DNA from: Aerococcus sanguinicola
Lineage (GTDB): Bacteria > Bacillota > Bacilli > Lactobacillales > Aerococcaceae
DNA length: 64,000 nt
Direction of reading: 5' to 3'
NCBI RefSeq assembly: GCF_008726925.1
Contig: NZ_VYWO01000001.1
Coordinates: 850,954-914,953 of the forward strand
Within the stretch, counting starts at the first letter, position 1; each line of letters opens with the position of its first letter. The notes beneath the pieces are model-generated. The model was not told where the DNA came from and made no database searches. It saw nothing but the letters and a program-made list of their open reading frames with translations. Shown piece after piece: positions 10,509 through 18,887 of this stretch. Position numbers and translations under genes: made by a program.

Positions 10509-10862
10509 TTATTCCTCCCCTGCTTCTTTTACCACAACAGTGATGTGACTGGTACGCTTGTTGATTCTTGAGGCGCCACCTTTTGCACGAGGGCGGAAAC
10601 GTTTCATTGTAGGCCCTTCGTTCACATATGCTTCACTGATAAATAATTTGCTGACATCTAAGTCATAGTTGTGTTCTGCATTTGCGATTGCTGAGTTCAA
10701 CACTTTCTCGATTACAGGCGATGCTGCACGAGGAGTGTTCTTTAGAATAGCAATTGCTTCGCCGACTGTCTTGTTACGGATTAAATCGATAACTAAGCGT
10801 GCTTTGCGAGCAGAGATGCGAACTGTTCTTGCAGTTGCTTTTGCAGTTGTTTGTTCTGCCAT
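10509..10862 (-). CDS. rplV: 50S ribosomal protein L22
   Basis: L22 (117 aa) lines the exit tunnel; the long beta-hairpin includes [20 protein letters not shown], where changes alter macrolide response in many species. The N-terminal [20 protein letters not shown] is typical. It lies between rpsS and rpsC. Confidence 0.98.
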   Translation of the reverse strand: MAEQTTAKATARTVRISARKARLVIDLIRNKTVGEAIAILKNTPRAASPVIEKVLNSAIANAEHNYDLDVSKLFISEAYVNEGPTMKRFRPRAKGGASRINKRTSHITVVVKEAGEE

Positions 10863-10883
10863 TATTTATTTCCTCCCCTCATC

Positions 10884-11162
10884 TTAACGACGTGTTGCTT
10901 TATCGTCTTTCGCATGTCCACGATAAGTACGTGTTGGTACAAATTCACCTAATTTGTGGCCAACCATGTCTTCTTGAATGTAAACTGGTACGTGCTTGCG
11001 TCCATCATAAACAGCGATTGTTAACCCGATGAAGTTAGGGAAAATCGTTGAACGACGTGACCAGGTTTTGATTACTGATTTTTTGTCGGCATCTTGCTGT
11101 GCTTCCACTTTTTTCATTAAATGGTCGTCACAGAAAGGCCCTTTCTTAATACTGCGGCTCAT
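10884..11162 (-). CDS. rpsS: 30S ribosomal protein S19
   Basis: S19 (92 aa) pairs with S13 in the head of the small subunit. [20 protein letters not shown] and [20 protein letters not shown] with TRTYRGH are the family signature. It lies between rplB and rplV. Confidence 0.98.
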   Translation of the reverse strand: MSRSIKKGPFCDDHLMKKVEAQQDADKKSVIKTWSRRSTIFPNFIGLTIAVYDGRKHVPVYIQEDMVGHKLGEFVPTRTYRGHAKDDKATRR

Positions 11163-11201
11163 ATATTTGGCTCCTTTCGTATCTCCTATTTAATGGAAGT
11201 G

Positions 11202-12032
11202 CTATTTGTTACGACGACGAACAATAAGTTTATTGCTGCGTGCGTTCTTATCACGTGTCTTGATCCCACGAGCAGGTTTGCCCCAAGGTGTCATTTGAAC
11301 CTTACGTCCGATTGGTGCACGACCTTCACCACCACCGTGAGGGTGATCGTTAGGGTTCATAACAGAACCACGAACGGTTGGACGTTTGCCTAACCAGCGT
11401 GAACGACCTGCTTTACCAACAGTAACAAGTTCATGTTGTTCATTACCAACAGAACCAACTGTTGCGCGGCAAGTGCCTAAGATCATACGAACTTCGCCTG
11501 AGCTCAATTTAACCAGTACGTATTTGTCTTCTTTACCTAATACTTGAGCGCTTGTCCCAGCTGCACGAACTAATTGGCCACCTTTACCTGGCTTAGTTTC
11601 GATATTGTGGATAACAGTACCCACTGGGATAGAGCGTAATGGTAGGGCGTTACCTACTTTAATGTCGGCATTTTCACCAGACATGATGCGGGTCCCTACT
11701 TTAAGGCCCTTAGGTGCGATGATGTAAGCTTTGACACCGTCAGTATAGTGGATTAAAGCAATGTTTGCTGAACGATTTGGATCGTATTCGATTGCCTTAA
11801 CAACACCTTCGATATCATCTTTGTTACGTTTGAAGTCGATAATACGGTAAGCTTGCTTGTGGCCGCCTCCGTGGTGACGAACTGTGATGCTACCACGGTT
11901 ATTACGACCTGCACGCTTGCTTTGTTTTTCTAAGAGGGTTTTCTCAGGAGTCGATTTAGTGATTTCTGAGAAGTCATAACCTGACATGTTACGACGACCA
12001 TTAGAAGTAGCTTTATATTTTTTAATCGCCAC
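11202..12032 (-). CDS. rplB: 50S ribosomal protein L2
   Basis: L2 (276 aa) is among the most conserved large-subunit proteins and is needed for subunit association and peptidyl transfer. The C-terminal [20 protein letters not shown] motif contains the histidine near position 229 that is conserved in the family. Length and order (rplW upstream, rpsS downstream) are standard. Confidence 0.98.
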   Translation of the reverse strand: MAIKKYKATSNGRRNMSGYDFSEITKSTPEKTLLEKQSKRAGRNNRGSITVRHHGGGHKQAYRIIDFKRNKDDIEGVVKAIEYDPNRSANIALIHYTDGVKAYIIAPKGLKVGTRIMSGENADIKVGNALPLRSIPVGTVIHNIETKPGKGGQLVRAAGTSAQVLGKEDKYVLVKLSSGEVRMILGTCRATVGSVGNEQHELVTVGKAGRSRWLGKRPTVRGSVMNPNDHPHGGGEGRAPIGRKVQMTPWGKPARGIKTRDKNARSNKLIVRRRNK

Positions 12033-12050
12033 GTTCGTTTCCTCCTATTC

Positions 12051-12344
12051 TTATTCTGCGTCTTCTGCGCCGAAGATTTCGATTGCGTCGCCTTCAGCTA
12101 AAGTCACGATTGCTTTACGGGTCTTACGGGTATAACCAGCGTAGCGGCCCATACGTTTTAATTTACCTTTCACGTTCATGATGTTTACTTTAACAACAGT
12201 TACGTCGAAGATTTCTTCAATGGCATGTTTAACTGCTGCTTTATTGGCGTTTACATCAACTTCGAAGGTATATTTGTTGTCGTCCATGGCATCCATTGAT
12301 GCTTCAGTAATGACTGGACGTTTGATAATGTCATGTGCTGTCAT
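12051..12344 (-). CDS. rplW: 50S ribosomal protein L23
   Basis: L23 (97 aa) sits at the tunnel exit and is the main contact for trigger factor and [23 protein letters not shown] and [20 protein letters not shown] are typical. The start overlaps the rplD stop by one base. Confidence 0.98.
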   Translation of the reverse strand: MTAHDIIKRPVITEASMDAMDDNKYTFEVDVNANKAAVKHAIEEIFDVTVVKVNIMNVKGKLKRMGRYAGYTRKTRKAIVTLAEGDAIEIFGAEDAE

Positions 12345-12967
12345 TATGCAAGTACCTCCTCTAGATCAGAAAGTGCAGATTGCGTAATGATAACTTTTTC
12401 ATTGTTTACGAGGTCATAAACATTTACGTTCTTTTCGTCAACAACGGTTACCTTAGCCAAGTTACGGGCAGCGCGGGCTGCTTCTTGGTTGTCAGCATCG
12501 ATTACGGCAAGCACTTTGCTGTCAACATTTAAGTTGTTTAATACAGCTTTGAATTCTTTAGTTTTAGCTTGGTCGAAGTTTAAAGCGTCCACTACGATTA
12601 AATTACCTTCAGCAACTTTTTGTGATAGCACAGATTTAAGCGCTAAACGACGTACCTTGCGAGGTAATTTGTATTGGTAAGAGCGTGGAGTTGGTCCGAA
12701 TGCGCGGCCACCGCCTACCCATTGAGGAGAACGGATTGAGCCTTGACGTGCACGGCCAGTCCCTTTTTGACGCCATGGTTTACGGCCACCGCCGCTTACT
12801 TCGCCACGTGATTTCACATCGTGGGTCCCTTGGCGTAAAGAAGCTTGTTGCATAATTACAACATCATAGATTGCGTTTTCGTTTGGTTCAATTGCGAATA
12901 CGTTATCGTTTAAGTTGATTTCGCCTGCTTGTGAACCATCTTGTTTAAATACTGTTACATTAGCCAT
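12344..12967 (-). CDS. rplD: 50S ribosomal protein L4
   Basis: L4 (207 aa) lines the upper exit tunnel. The extended loop includes [20 protein letters not shown], residues implicated in macrolide sensitivity in other bacteria. In gammaproteobacteria L4 also represses the S10 operon through its leader; whether it does so here is unknown, but the rpsJ leader is hairpin-rich. Confidence 0.98.
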   Translation of the reverse strand: MANVTVFKQDGSQAGEINLNDNVFAIEPNENAIYDVVIMQQASLRQGTHDVKSRGEVSGGGRKPWRQKGTGRARQGSIRSPQWVGGGRAFGPTPRSYQYKLPRKVRRLALKSVLSQKVAEGNLIVVDALNFDQAKTKEFKAVLNNLNVDSKVLAVIDADNQEAARAARNLAKVTVVDEKNVNVYDLVNNEKVIITQSALSDLEEVLA

Positions 12968-12993
12968 TCTGAAATTCCTCCCTTCCTCAATTA

Positions 12994-13629
12994 TTAGGCT
13001 TGTGCGCTGTTAGCACTTTTAATTTCTACTAATGATTTCTTAGCACCAGGTACATTCCCTTTAATCAGGATAGCGTTTTGGTCAGCTAAGACTTTAACGA
13101 TTTCTAGGTTTTGGATTGTCACTGTGTTGCCACCCATGCGGCCTGGAAGAGCTTTGCCCTTGAATACTTTAGAAGCATCAGAAGCCATACCCATTGAACC
13201 AGCTGCACGGTGGTAATGTGAACCGTGTGACATTGGACCACGTTGTTGACCATGACGTTTGATCGCGCCTTGGAAACCTTTACCTTTAGAAGTTCCCGTT
13301 ACATCGACAATGTCGCCTGCTTGGAAGATATCTACCGTTACTTCTTTACCTACTTCGTACTCTCCAAGCTCTACATTACGAAATTCGCGAATGAAGCGCT
13401 TAGGAGTAGTTTCTGCTTTTGCTACATGACCTTTTTCAGGTTTGTTAGCTAATACTTCACGTTTATCGTCGAAACCTAATTGCACTGCTTCGTAACCATC
13501 TGTTTCATTAGATTTTACTTGCAACACAACGTTAGGAGTCACTTCGACAACAGTTACAGGAACTAATTCGCCTGACTCAGTAAAGTATTGCGTCATCCCT
13601 ACTTTTTTACCTAAGATTCCTTTAGTCAT
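12994..13629 (-). CDS. rplC: 50S ribosomal protein L3
   Basis: L3 (211 aa) is an early assembly protein whose loop reaches the peptidyl transferase centre. [16 protein letters not shown] starts the protein, and [20 protein letters not shown] and [20 protein letters not shown] are diagnostic. It lies between rpsJ and rplD. Confidence 0.98.
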   Translation of the reverse strand: MTKGILGKKVGMTQYFTESGELVPVTVVEVTPNVVLQVKSNETDGYEAVQLGFDDKREVLANKPEKGHVAKAETTPKRFIREFRNVELGEYEVGKEVTVDIFQAGDIVDVTGTSKGKGFQGAIKRHGQQRGPMSHGSHYHRAAGSMGMASDASKVFKGKALPGRMGGNTVTIQNLEIVKVLADQNAILIKGNVPGAKKSLVEIKSANSAQA

Positions 13630-13705
13630 GATTACACCTCCGTAATTTTTTAAATTTGATAACTAAATTAATGCGAAGTTCTACAACTTCTCTAGGATAA
13701 TGGAA

Positions 13706-14014
13706 TTAAAGTTTGATTTCAATGTTAACGCCTGACGGTAAGTCTAATTTCATTAGTGCATCAACCGTCTTAGGTGTTGGATTTACGATATCCACTAAAC
13801 GTTTGTGGGTACGTAGTTCGAATTGTTCCCGTGAATCTTTGTACTTGTGTGTCGCACGGATTACGGTAAATAATGAACGTTCAGTTGGAAGTGGAACAGG
13901 TCCAGCAACCTCTGCCCCTGTACGTTTTGCAGTTTCTACGATTTTTTGTGCGGATTGATCAAGCGCACGGTGTTCGTAAGCTTTTAAGCGGATACGAATT
14001 TTTTGTTTTGCCAT
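13706..14014 (-). CDS. rpsJ: 30S ribosomal protein S10
   Basis: S10 (102 aa) is a head protein of the small subunit and, as NusE, part of transcription antitermination complexes. The true start is the ATG at 14014 ([20 protein letters not shown]), placed seven bases from a GGAGG site; the reading frame stays open 31 codons upstream but that part is leader and does not resemble the family. First gene of the superoperon. Confidence 0.98.
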   Translation of the reverse strand: MAKQKIRIRLKAYEHRALDQSAQKIVETAKRTGAEVAGPVPLPTERSLFTVIRATHKYKDSREQFELRTHKRLVDIVNPTPKTVDALMKLDLPSGVNIEIKL

Positions 14015-14171
14015 GTTTGTTTCCTCCTCGTCAGTTTTTATAAATTGACTTGCTCCGCGTAAATGACCGGCCCGCCCTCTATGGCAAAGCGTCCGGGCGT
14101 GTCGCAACCTTACGCATCAAAGCTCCTCAACCCATTGATTTATATGGGTTTGCACCCTTTCTGGTGGGCAC
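14015..14171 (-). promoter_or_regulatory. Leader of the S10 operon
   Basis: About 155 transcribed bases precede rpsJ. They contain a 7-bp hairpin AACCCAT/ATGGGTT (about 14129-14155) and a GC-rich region around 14065-14100 where GCCCG can pair with CGGGC. No ORF with a ribosome site is seen. A regulatory role is inferred from its length and structure only. Confidence 0.45.
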
Positions 14172-14178
14172 TCGTAAT

Positions 14179-14207
14179 ATTATACAGATAGTTAATGGAT
14201 ATTTCAA
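14179..14207 (-). promoter_or_regulatory. Promoter of the S10-spc-alpha superoperon
   Basis: On the minus strand TTGAAA (14202-14207) and TATAAT (14179-14184) are separated by exactly 17 bases, a near-consensus vegetative promoter. It lies about 165 bases before the rpsJ ATG, with AT-rich sequence further upstream (14208-14250) that could act as an UP element. Confidence 0.85.
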
Positions 14208-14312
14208 GCTTTTTCGCGATTTTTTTATATTTCTTTCTATAGATTAAAAAACAAGTTTTTGAAGACAACGCGACCTAGTGAGTCCTTATTTGATACCAAG
14301 AGGTCAGCAAGC

Positions 14313-14340
14313 AAAAACCTCCCTAGTCAGGCTAGGGAGG
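14313..14340 (-). terminator. Terminator of the apbE/flavoreductase operon
   Basis: On the minus strand the 9-bp stem CCTCCCTAG/CTAGGGAGG has a five-base loop and is followed by TTTTT. It is 85 bases past the stop of the PAS-fused flavoreductase and just before the S10 promoter, so it insulates the two units. The sequence from here to the stop codon at 14425 holds no gene. Confidence 0.9.
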
Positions 14341-14424
14341 TCAAAGCTAGTATTAGCTACTAATTCAAAAGAAGCTTTTGCAGTTACTGATCTTAAGCCT
14401 TCTTATTCTAAAACGACTGCTTCC

Positions 14425-15705
14425 TTAGGCTTCTGAAGCTCCAGAGTCAATATCGGTTTCGCCTGTTGCTTCGGCTTCACTGGCACTAGAAGAAAGGTCA
14501 GTGGAGTCACTATCACTAGCCCCGCTGTCAGCGTCTGAACTGTCGGAGTCATCCGTTCCCCAGGCACCGCCCATGGAGGCACCTGAATCAGCATCGGTTG
14601 AGCCGACAAGTTCTTGACCCGTTTGTTCTAGGTACCAGTCAATGACAGGCTGGAGGTCGAGAACGTGTTCATTAATCCCACGATATTTGCCCTCTTCATC
14701 ATGCATAGCCACATAATTATGGACGACATAGTGATCTTTGTGGATCGGCACATGGACGTGAACGCCGTCGAGGTTGCCTGAGCGCAATTGCGAGATGACC
14801 CATGAAACATTCTTATAGGCCCGTGGTGGGTGGACATTCCCTAATGGCTTACCCACATCCGGCTCAAAGCGGGAAGCAAACATCTCTTCGCCAGGTTTTA
14901 CCCGGTTATAATAGAGGTATTGGTTATTCTCATCCGCATAAGTCAGCTCTAAGGGGATGGTCTTAAGGAACCAATTCAATTGGTCCACAGTGAGCAAGCC
15001 ACGGTCTAACTTAACATAAGTATCACCTGATACCGCACCAACTTTTTCAGCAGCTTTTTCTACCCATTCAGGGTCGGTCATATCAACGCCTTCAATGGTC
15101 GTATCCGTGCCTTTCTGAGCGGTTAAGTCTTCATCTGGGAATTTATGGGTATATTCAAGCGGTTTGAGGGCTTCCACATACTTGATAAATTTCTTCAAGG
15201 ATTCGCGCAGGAAGTGAACGGTCTCTTGGTCTTTCAAGCGACCTTCAGCATCAAAGGCGGTCTGGCAGTTGCCCAGCAAGAACTCTTGACCTGGCATGAC
15301 CAAGGCATCGATACCTGGTGCTTCTAAGATTTGACGGAGGTGGAGCTGTGACCGGGAAGTTCCTTGGTCTAGATAAGAAGCCCCGACAATCTTAACCGGC
15401 TTATTCTTCAGCGGATGAACCGTGAAGGACAACCATTCTAATAAACTCTTCAAGGGGCCAGGGATAGTATGGTTGTGTTCGGGTACAGCAATAATCACCC
15501 CATCTGCTTGGAGGATCTTCCGATTAATGGTATGGAGGGGACCCTCAACCATTAATTCGGGATGATCTTGGTTGAAGAGGGGGAGGTGTTTAATCTCTAC
15601 AATCTCTAGGTCGAACAGATCCGTAAATTCCGATTGGATATAATGAAGCAATTGGCGATTATATGACTTATCACCTGCTGATCCAACAATTCCTACGATT
15701 CTCAT
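14425..15705 (-). CDS. FMN reductase-PAS fusion with acidic flavinylation-like tail
   Basis: The 426-aa protein has three parts. Residues 1 to about 175 are an NAD(P)H-dependent FMN reductase-like flavodoxin fold (GIVGSAGDKSYNRQLLHYI near the start, then PEHNHTIPGPLKSLLEWLS). After a linker, residues about 235-355 resemble the PAS-like domain found in DUF438 proteins (ELTYADENNQYLYYN, NVHPPRAYKN, MHDEEGKYRGINE). The last 60 residues are Ser/Asp/Ala rich and hold three copies of D-x-D-S-G-A-S at 371-377, 391-397 and 418-424. This fits the pattern Dxx(S/T)GA(S/T) used by ApbE to attach FMN to a Ser/Thr. No signal peptide or membrane segment is present. The start overlaps the upstream reductase stop (TAATG). 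Flavinylation is inferred, from the motif plus the apbE neighbour. Confidence 0.8.
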   Translation of the reverse strand: MRIVGIVGSAGDKSYNRQLLHYIQSEFTDLFDLEIVEIKHLPLFNQDHPELMVEGPLHTINRKILQADGVIIAVPEHNHTIPGPLKSLLEWLSFTVHPLKNKPVKIVGASYLDQGTSRSQLHLRQILEAPGIDALVMPGQEFLLGNCQTAFDAEGRLKDQETVHFLRESLKKFIKYVEALKPLEYTHKFPDEDLTAQKGTDTTIEGVDMTDPEWVEKAAEKVGAVSGDTYVKLDRGLLTVDQLNWFLKTIPLELTYADENNQYLYYNRVKPGEEMFASRFEPDVGKPLGNVHPPRAYKNVSWVISQLRSGNLDGVHVHVPIHKDHYVVHNYVAMHDEEGKYRGINEHVLDLQPVIDWYLEQTGQELVGSTDADSGASMGGAWGTDDSDSSDADSGASDSDSTDLSSSASEAEATGETDIDSGASEA

Positions 15706-16334
15706 TAGGCGTCTCCTTTCTCTGCTTCATCTTGCCAAGAGAAGCTCTTCACTTCTGCCTTAACATCTTCATTATTCGCTACAAATTCATTGGTGTAATC
15801 AATGTAGTTAAGGAAGGAATCGAACATGTTTTCCAGTTGCTTAACTTCTTCAGGATCCTTCAAAGCCCCATCTTCATCGAAAGCTTGCAGGGAGAAGCCG
15901 AGCAGGAATTCTTCGTTCGGCATAACCCGCGACCGGATGTCTGGTGAATCCAGGATCTGGCGCAAGTGCATTTGGGCCCGGGAAGAGCCTAGGCGTCCAT
16001 ATGAAGCCCCCGTGATCATCACTGGCTTGTCAGCTAGTGGGTACTGGTGGTAGGACAACCAGTGCAGGGCGTTAGTTAAGGCTGAAGTAATGGTATGGTT
16101 ATATTCCGGTGTACTAATGACCACACCATCTGCTTGGTCAATACGTTCTCCTAATTTTAGGGCCAAGTCTGGCACCTTGCCTTCCTCATTCTTAGCGAAG
16201 AGGGGCAGGCCATCGATTTCAATAATATCGAATGCTGCCTGGTCTTTGAAGTGTTCCTTCATATACTTTAAGAGGTCGCGGTTGGTCGAATTCTTGGAAT
16301 TCGTTCCAACAATAGCTGCAATTTTTTTCATCAT
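15705..16334 (-). CDS. NADPH-dependent FMN reductase family flavoprotein
   Basis: This 209-aa cytosolic protein has the flavodoxin-like fold of NADPH-dependent FMN reductases/azoreductases: AAIVGTNSKNSTNRDLLKYM (phosphate loop), STPEYNHTITSALTNALHWL (flavin-binding loop) and ITGASYGRLGSSRAQMHLRQ. It is a paralogue of the reductase half of the next gene, with the same motifs in the same order but without the PAS-like and tail parts. It is 22 bases after apbE and coupled to the fusion gene. It probably reduces flavin or a small acceptor with NAD(P)H; the substrate is unknown. Confidence 0.88.
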   Translation of the reverse strand: MMKKIAAIVGTNSKNSTNRDLLKYMKEHFKDQAAFDIIEIDGLPLFAKNEEGKVPDLALKLGERIDQADGVVISTPEYNHTITSALTNALHWLSYHQYPLADKPVMITGASYGRLGSSRAQMHLRQILDSPDIRSRVMPNEEFLLGFSLQAFDEDGALKDPEEVKQLENMFDSFLNYIDYTNEFVANNEDVKAEVKSFSWQDEAEKGDA

Positions 16335-16356
16335 TGCCTTCCTTTCTATTCATGCA

Positions 16357-17298
16357 TTATTTCAATACTTGTAAACGATCTAAGAGGCCACGACTGGCTA
16401 AGAGACGGCCTTGCTTGTCGATAACTAGGGCTTGGTAGTCTCTAGCCTGGGCCAATTCAGCTTGGATCTCAACCAGGCTCATCGGGTAGAGGCGGGTGGT
16501 CCAAACTTCGGCCATTACTGACTGGTCGCTTAAGACGCTCACGCTAGCGACTTCATTCTCAACCGGATAACCCGTCCGACTGTCAAATATATGCTGGTAG
16601 AAATGGCCATCTACTTCCAAATTTCGCTCATAGCCTCCTGAGGTGACCACGGACTGATTGTGGACCTGGAGCACTGCGCAATTCTGCCCTCTTGGCTTAC
16701 GAGGGTCTTGGATTCCAATCCGCCAATCCGACTCAGTGGGTCGCTTGGGAGGCGGTCCATAAACTTTCACATTTCCTCCCAGGTTGATCATAGCAGACTG
16801 GGCGCCTGCTCGAACAAAGTCGTCCATAATCTGATCAGCGAAATAGCCCTTAGCCAGGGCGCCCAAGTCAATCTCCATTCCCTCCTGGGCCAAATAAACC
16901 TCCTGGCTAGCTTCTTTCAGCTTAATTTGCCGGGGATCTATCTTCTCCAGGCAAGCTGCAATGGCTTGACGCGATGGTTTATGGGCGCCTTCAAAGCCGA
17001 TCCCCCATAGCTTAACTAGGGGCCCAATGGCAATATTTAAGCGGCCCTTGGAAGCGATGCTCTGGTCTTTGCCTAATTGAATAAGCTCGAAGAGGTCTGG
17101 ATCCACCGCCATGGGGGCCTGGCCAGCTCTTTGGTTGACCTGCATCAATTGCGACGACGCGTCATTGGCACTGAAGCGTTCATTATAGTCATAGAGCTTC
17201 TGGACAGCATGGGCCAGTAAAGTCTTAGCCTCTTCATGGCAGACATAGAGGTCTATCCAAGTCCCCATCAAACGTATTCTACGCTTAGCCTCTGTCAT
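16357..17298 (-). CDS. apbE: ApbE-type FAD:protein FMN transferase
   Basis: ApbE enzymes transfer FMN from FAD to a Ser/Thr of target proteins, with Mg2+. The 313-aa sequence shows the family blocks MGTWIDLYV (N-terminal beta strand), DLGALAKGYFADQ (FAD binding), MINLGGNVKVYG, and HIFDSRTGYPVENEVASVSV with the metal-binding region. Unlike many exported ApbE proteins it has no signal peptide or lipobox, so it should act in the cytosol. Start ATG has GGAGGG seven bases upstream. It is in one operon with two cytosolic flavoreductases, one of which carries flavinylation-like motifs and is therefore the likely substrate. Confidence 0.93.
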   Translation of the reverse strand: MTEAKRRIRLMGTWIDLYVCHEEAKTLLAHAVQKLYDYNERFSANDASSQLMQVNQRAGQAPMAVDPDLFELIQLGKDQSIASKGRLNIAIGPLVKLWGIGFEGAHKPSRQAIAACLEKIDPRQIKLKEASQEVYLAQEGMEIDLGALAKGYFADQIMDDFVRAGAQSAMINLGGNVKVYGPPPKRPTESDWRIGIQDPRKPRGQNCAVLQVHNQSVVTSGGYERNLEVDGHFYQHIFDSRTGYPVENEVASVSVLSDQSVMAEVWTTRLYPMSLVEIQAELAQARDYQALVIDKQGRLLASRGLLDRLQVLK

Positions 17299-17310
17299 TA
17301 GCGATCCCTC

Positions 17311-17694
17311 CTAGTCATGAATGGTCTTAATCCGAAAGAAGAGGAAATAACCAAAGCAGAGCCCACAAATTATGATGAAGAGGCGCACTGGCCACAAGGG
17401 GACAAAGTAAATGGAAATTCCCATCACCAAGTAGGTAAAGATCAGAATCTGCCACTTCTTCCGCCAACGAATACCACCCGTACGCTCATATTCTCCGACA
17501 TAGATTTGATAGAGTCGGGTATTTTCCAACCAATGACGAAAGCGTTTGGAACTGCGGGCAAAGAACCAGGCGGAGAGTAAGAGTAGAGGCGTTGTCGGCA
17601 AAACGGGCAAAACAACTCCGATGGCTCCAATTAGGAAGGAAAGAAAACCCAAGACAATATAAAGTTTTCGTTTGATACGATCCTCTCCTCTCAA
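17311..17694 (-). CDS. DUF454 (YbaN-like) membrane protein
   Basis: This small integral membrane protein (about 121-127 aa) has the DUF454 core LPVLPTTPLLLLSAWFFARS and three to four hydrophobic segments. Its function is unknown; relatives are often near heme or redox genes. The frame opens with TTG at 17694, but that codon is embedded in the strong Shine-Dalgarno AGAGGAGAGG. Homologues begin at about IKRKLYIVLG, so ATC at 17676 is a possible non-canonical start. It is 12 bases upstream of apbE and first in the redox operon. Confidence 0.85.
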   Translation of the reverse strand: MRGEDRIKRKLYIVLGFLSFLIGAIGVVLPVLPTTPLLLLSAWFFARSSKRFRHWLENTRLYQIYVGEYERTGGIRWRKKWQILIFTYLVMGISIYFVPLWPVRLFIIICGLCFGYFLFFRIKTIHD

Positions 17695-17757
17695 TTTAAT
17701 ACAAGCTTTTTCCCCAGTGTAACATAAGATAAACTTTTAAACTAGGAAAAAGCCAGC

Positions 17758-17786
17758 AAAAAAAGGCGGAAGCCCATGCTCCCGCC
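17758..17786 (-). terminator. Terminator of the acyl-CoA dehydrogenase gene
   Basis: On the minus strand GGCGGgAGC...GGCTtCCGCC is followed by seven T residues, a standard intrinsic terminator, 26 bases past the stop codon at 17812. Confidence 0.85.
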
Positions 17787-17811
17787 CTGGTAAAGAAATC
17801 GTCAACATTTA

Positions 17812-18876
17812 CTAAGTTGTTTGGAGGATATGTCGTAATTGCACCGCACTGGGTGACACAATGGGGAGGAAGGCCCCTTCGTTCCAGCGGCGGATGAAGC
17901 CCGACTCGGCTGCCTTGAAATAAGCGCTCCCCCCACCTGCCTGGAGTTCGAGCAAGAGGCTCTGTGCAACGACATCTACGATATCAATCCGCAATTGGAA
18001 GAGCTCACGCGGACGGTCCACAAAGTAGTGGGCTTGCTCTAAACCTTGATAGAGCTCAGTTTTAATACGTTGGAGTTCAGTTTGGTTATCCTCATATTCC
18101 CTCTCTAGGACTTGGCGCCGGTCTAAGTGCTCGGCGACTTGAGAAAGCGACTTCTCAGCCAAGCCAAAAGCTAGACCAAATTGGAAGCCCAGGAAGGCTG
18201 GACGGTTTTCTTTAAGGAAAGTCCCAGCATCTTCTGCAATTAACCAGTTGGGATCCAAGTCGACGCCATCGAAAGTGAGGGCTGCCGTATTGGAGCCTTG
18301 GAGGGAAACAAATTCTAAGTCCCGGGACCGGTGGAAGTTAGCGGCATGAGAGGGGACAGCAAGGACAAGCGGTGGACGGTCCTCCCCTTCAAAGCCAGCC
18401 ACAAAAATTGTAATAAAGTGACGGGCCCGCGCATTGGTAACCCAGGGTAAGCGGCCATATAGCTTATAGCCTCCTTCTTCTTTGCGAATCGTCACATTGA
18501 GCTCTTCTAATTCCGACAAGTACTTGACGGCATTGGACAGGGCGGTTGCTCCTGCATAACTTCCTGTCAGCAGACGATCCAAATAGTGGTCGCGGTAGTA
18601 AGGATTCGCACTATGGAGAATATTATCAATAAAGGTCCGGTGGCCCCAGGAGATAAAGGCTGCAGTTAAGGAGTGTTGGGCTAATTCTGAGAGGACTTCA
18701 ACCACATCTTGGAGGTCTCCCCCGCTCCCCCCTAGGGATTCCGGGACACCCACCCGGAAGGCTCCCTCTGCGCCGATCCGTTCCAGTAAAGCATCACCAT
18801 AACGGCCAGACTCTTGGTCGATAATGTCAGCATGTTGGTCTAAATATCGAATAAATTCATCTGAGAAAAATGACAT
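17812..18876 (-). CDS. Acyl-CoA dehydrogenase family protein
   Basis: The 354-aa protein follows the acyl-CoA dehydrogenase plan: an N-terminal helical domain (RIGAEGAFRVGVPESLGGSG near 31-50), a middle beta domain with substrate/FAD contacts (GATALSNAVKYLSELEE, LPWVTNARARHF, SLQGSNTAALTFDGVDL) and a C-terminal helical domain. It is somewhat short for the family (about 380). Lactobacillales usually lack beta-oxidation, so a different oxidation such as a detoxifying flavin reaction is possible. It follows the AhpD-like gene by 11 bases with a clear AGGAGG site, so the two are one operon. Confidence 0.8.
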   Translation of the reverse strand: MSFFSDEFIRYLDQHADIIDQESGRYGDALLERIGAEGAFRVGVPESLGGSGGDLQDVVEVLSELAQHSLTAAFISWGHRTFIDNILHSANPYYRDHYLDRLLTGSYAGATALSNAVKYLSELEELNVTIRKEEGGYKLYGRLPWVTNARARHFITIFVAGFEGEDRPPLVLAVPSHAANFHRSRDLEFVSLQGSNTAALTFDGVDLDPNWLIAEDAGTFLKENRPAFLGFQFGLAFGLAEKSLSQVAEHLDRRQVLEREYEDNQTELQRIKTELYQGLEQAHYFVDRPRELFQLRIDIVDVVAQSLLLELQAGGGSAYFKAAESGFIRRWNEGAFLPIVSPSAVQLRHILQTT

Positions 18877-18887
18877 GGTAAGTCCTC

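Noticed and set aside
14015..14107. N-terminal extension of rpsJ
   Set aside because: The open frame continues 31 codons upstream of [10 protein letters not shown], but the added part is unlike S10 and the ribosome site lies at the inner ATG.
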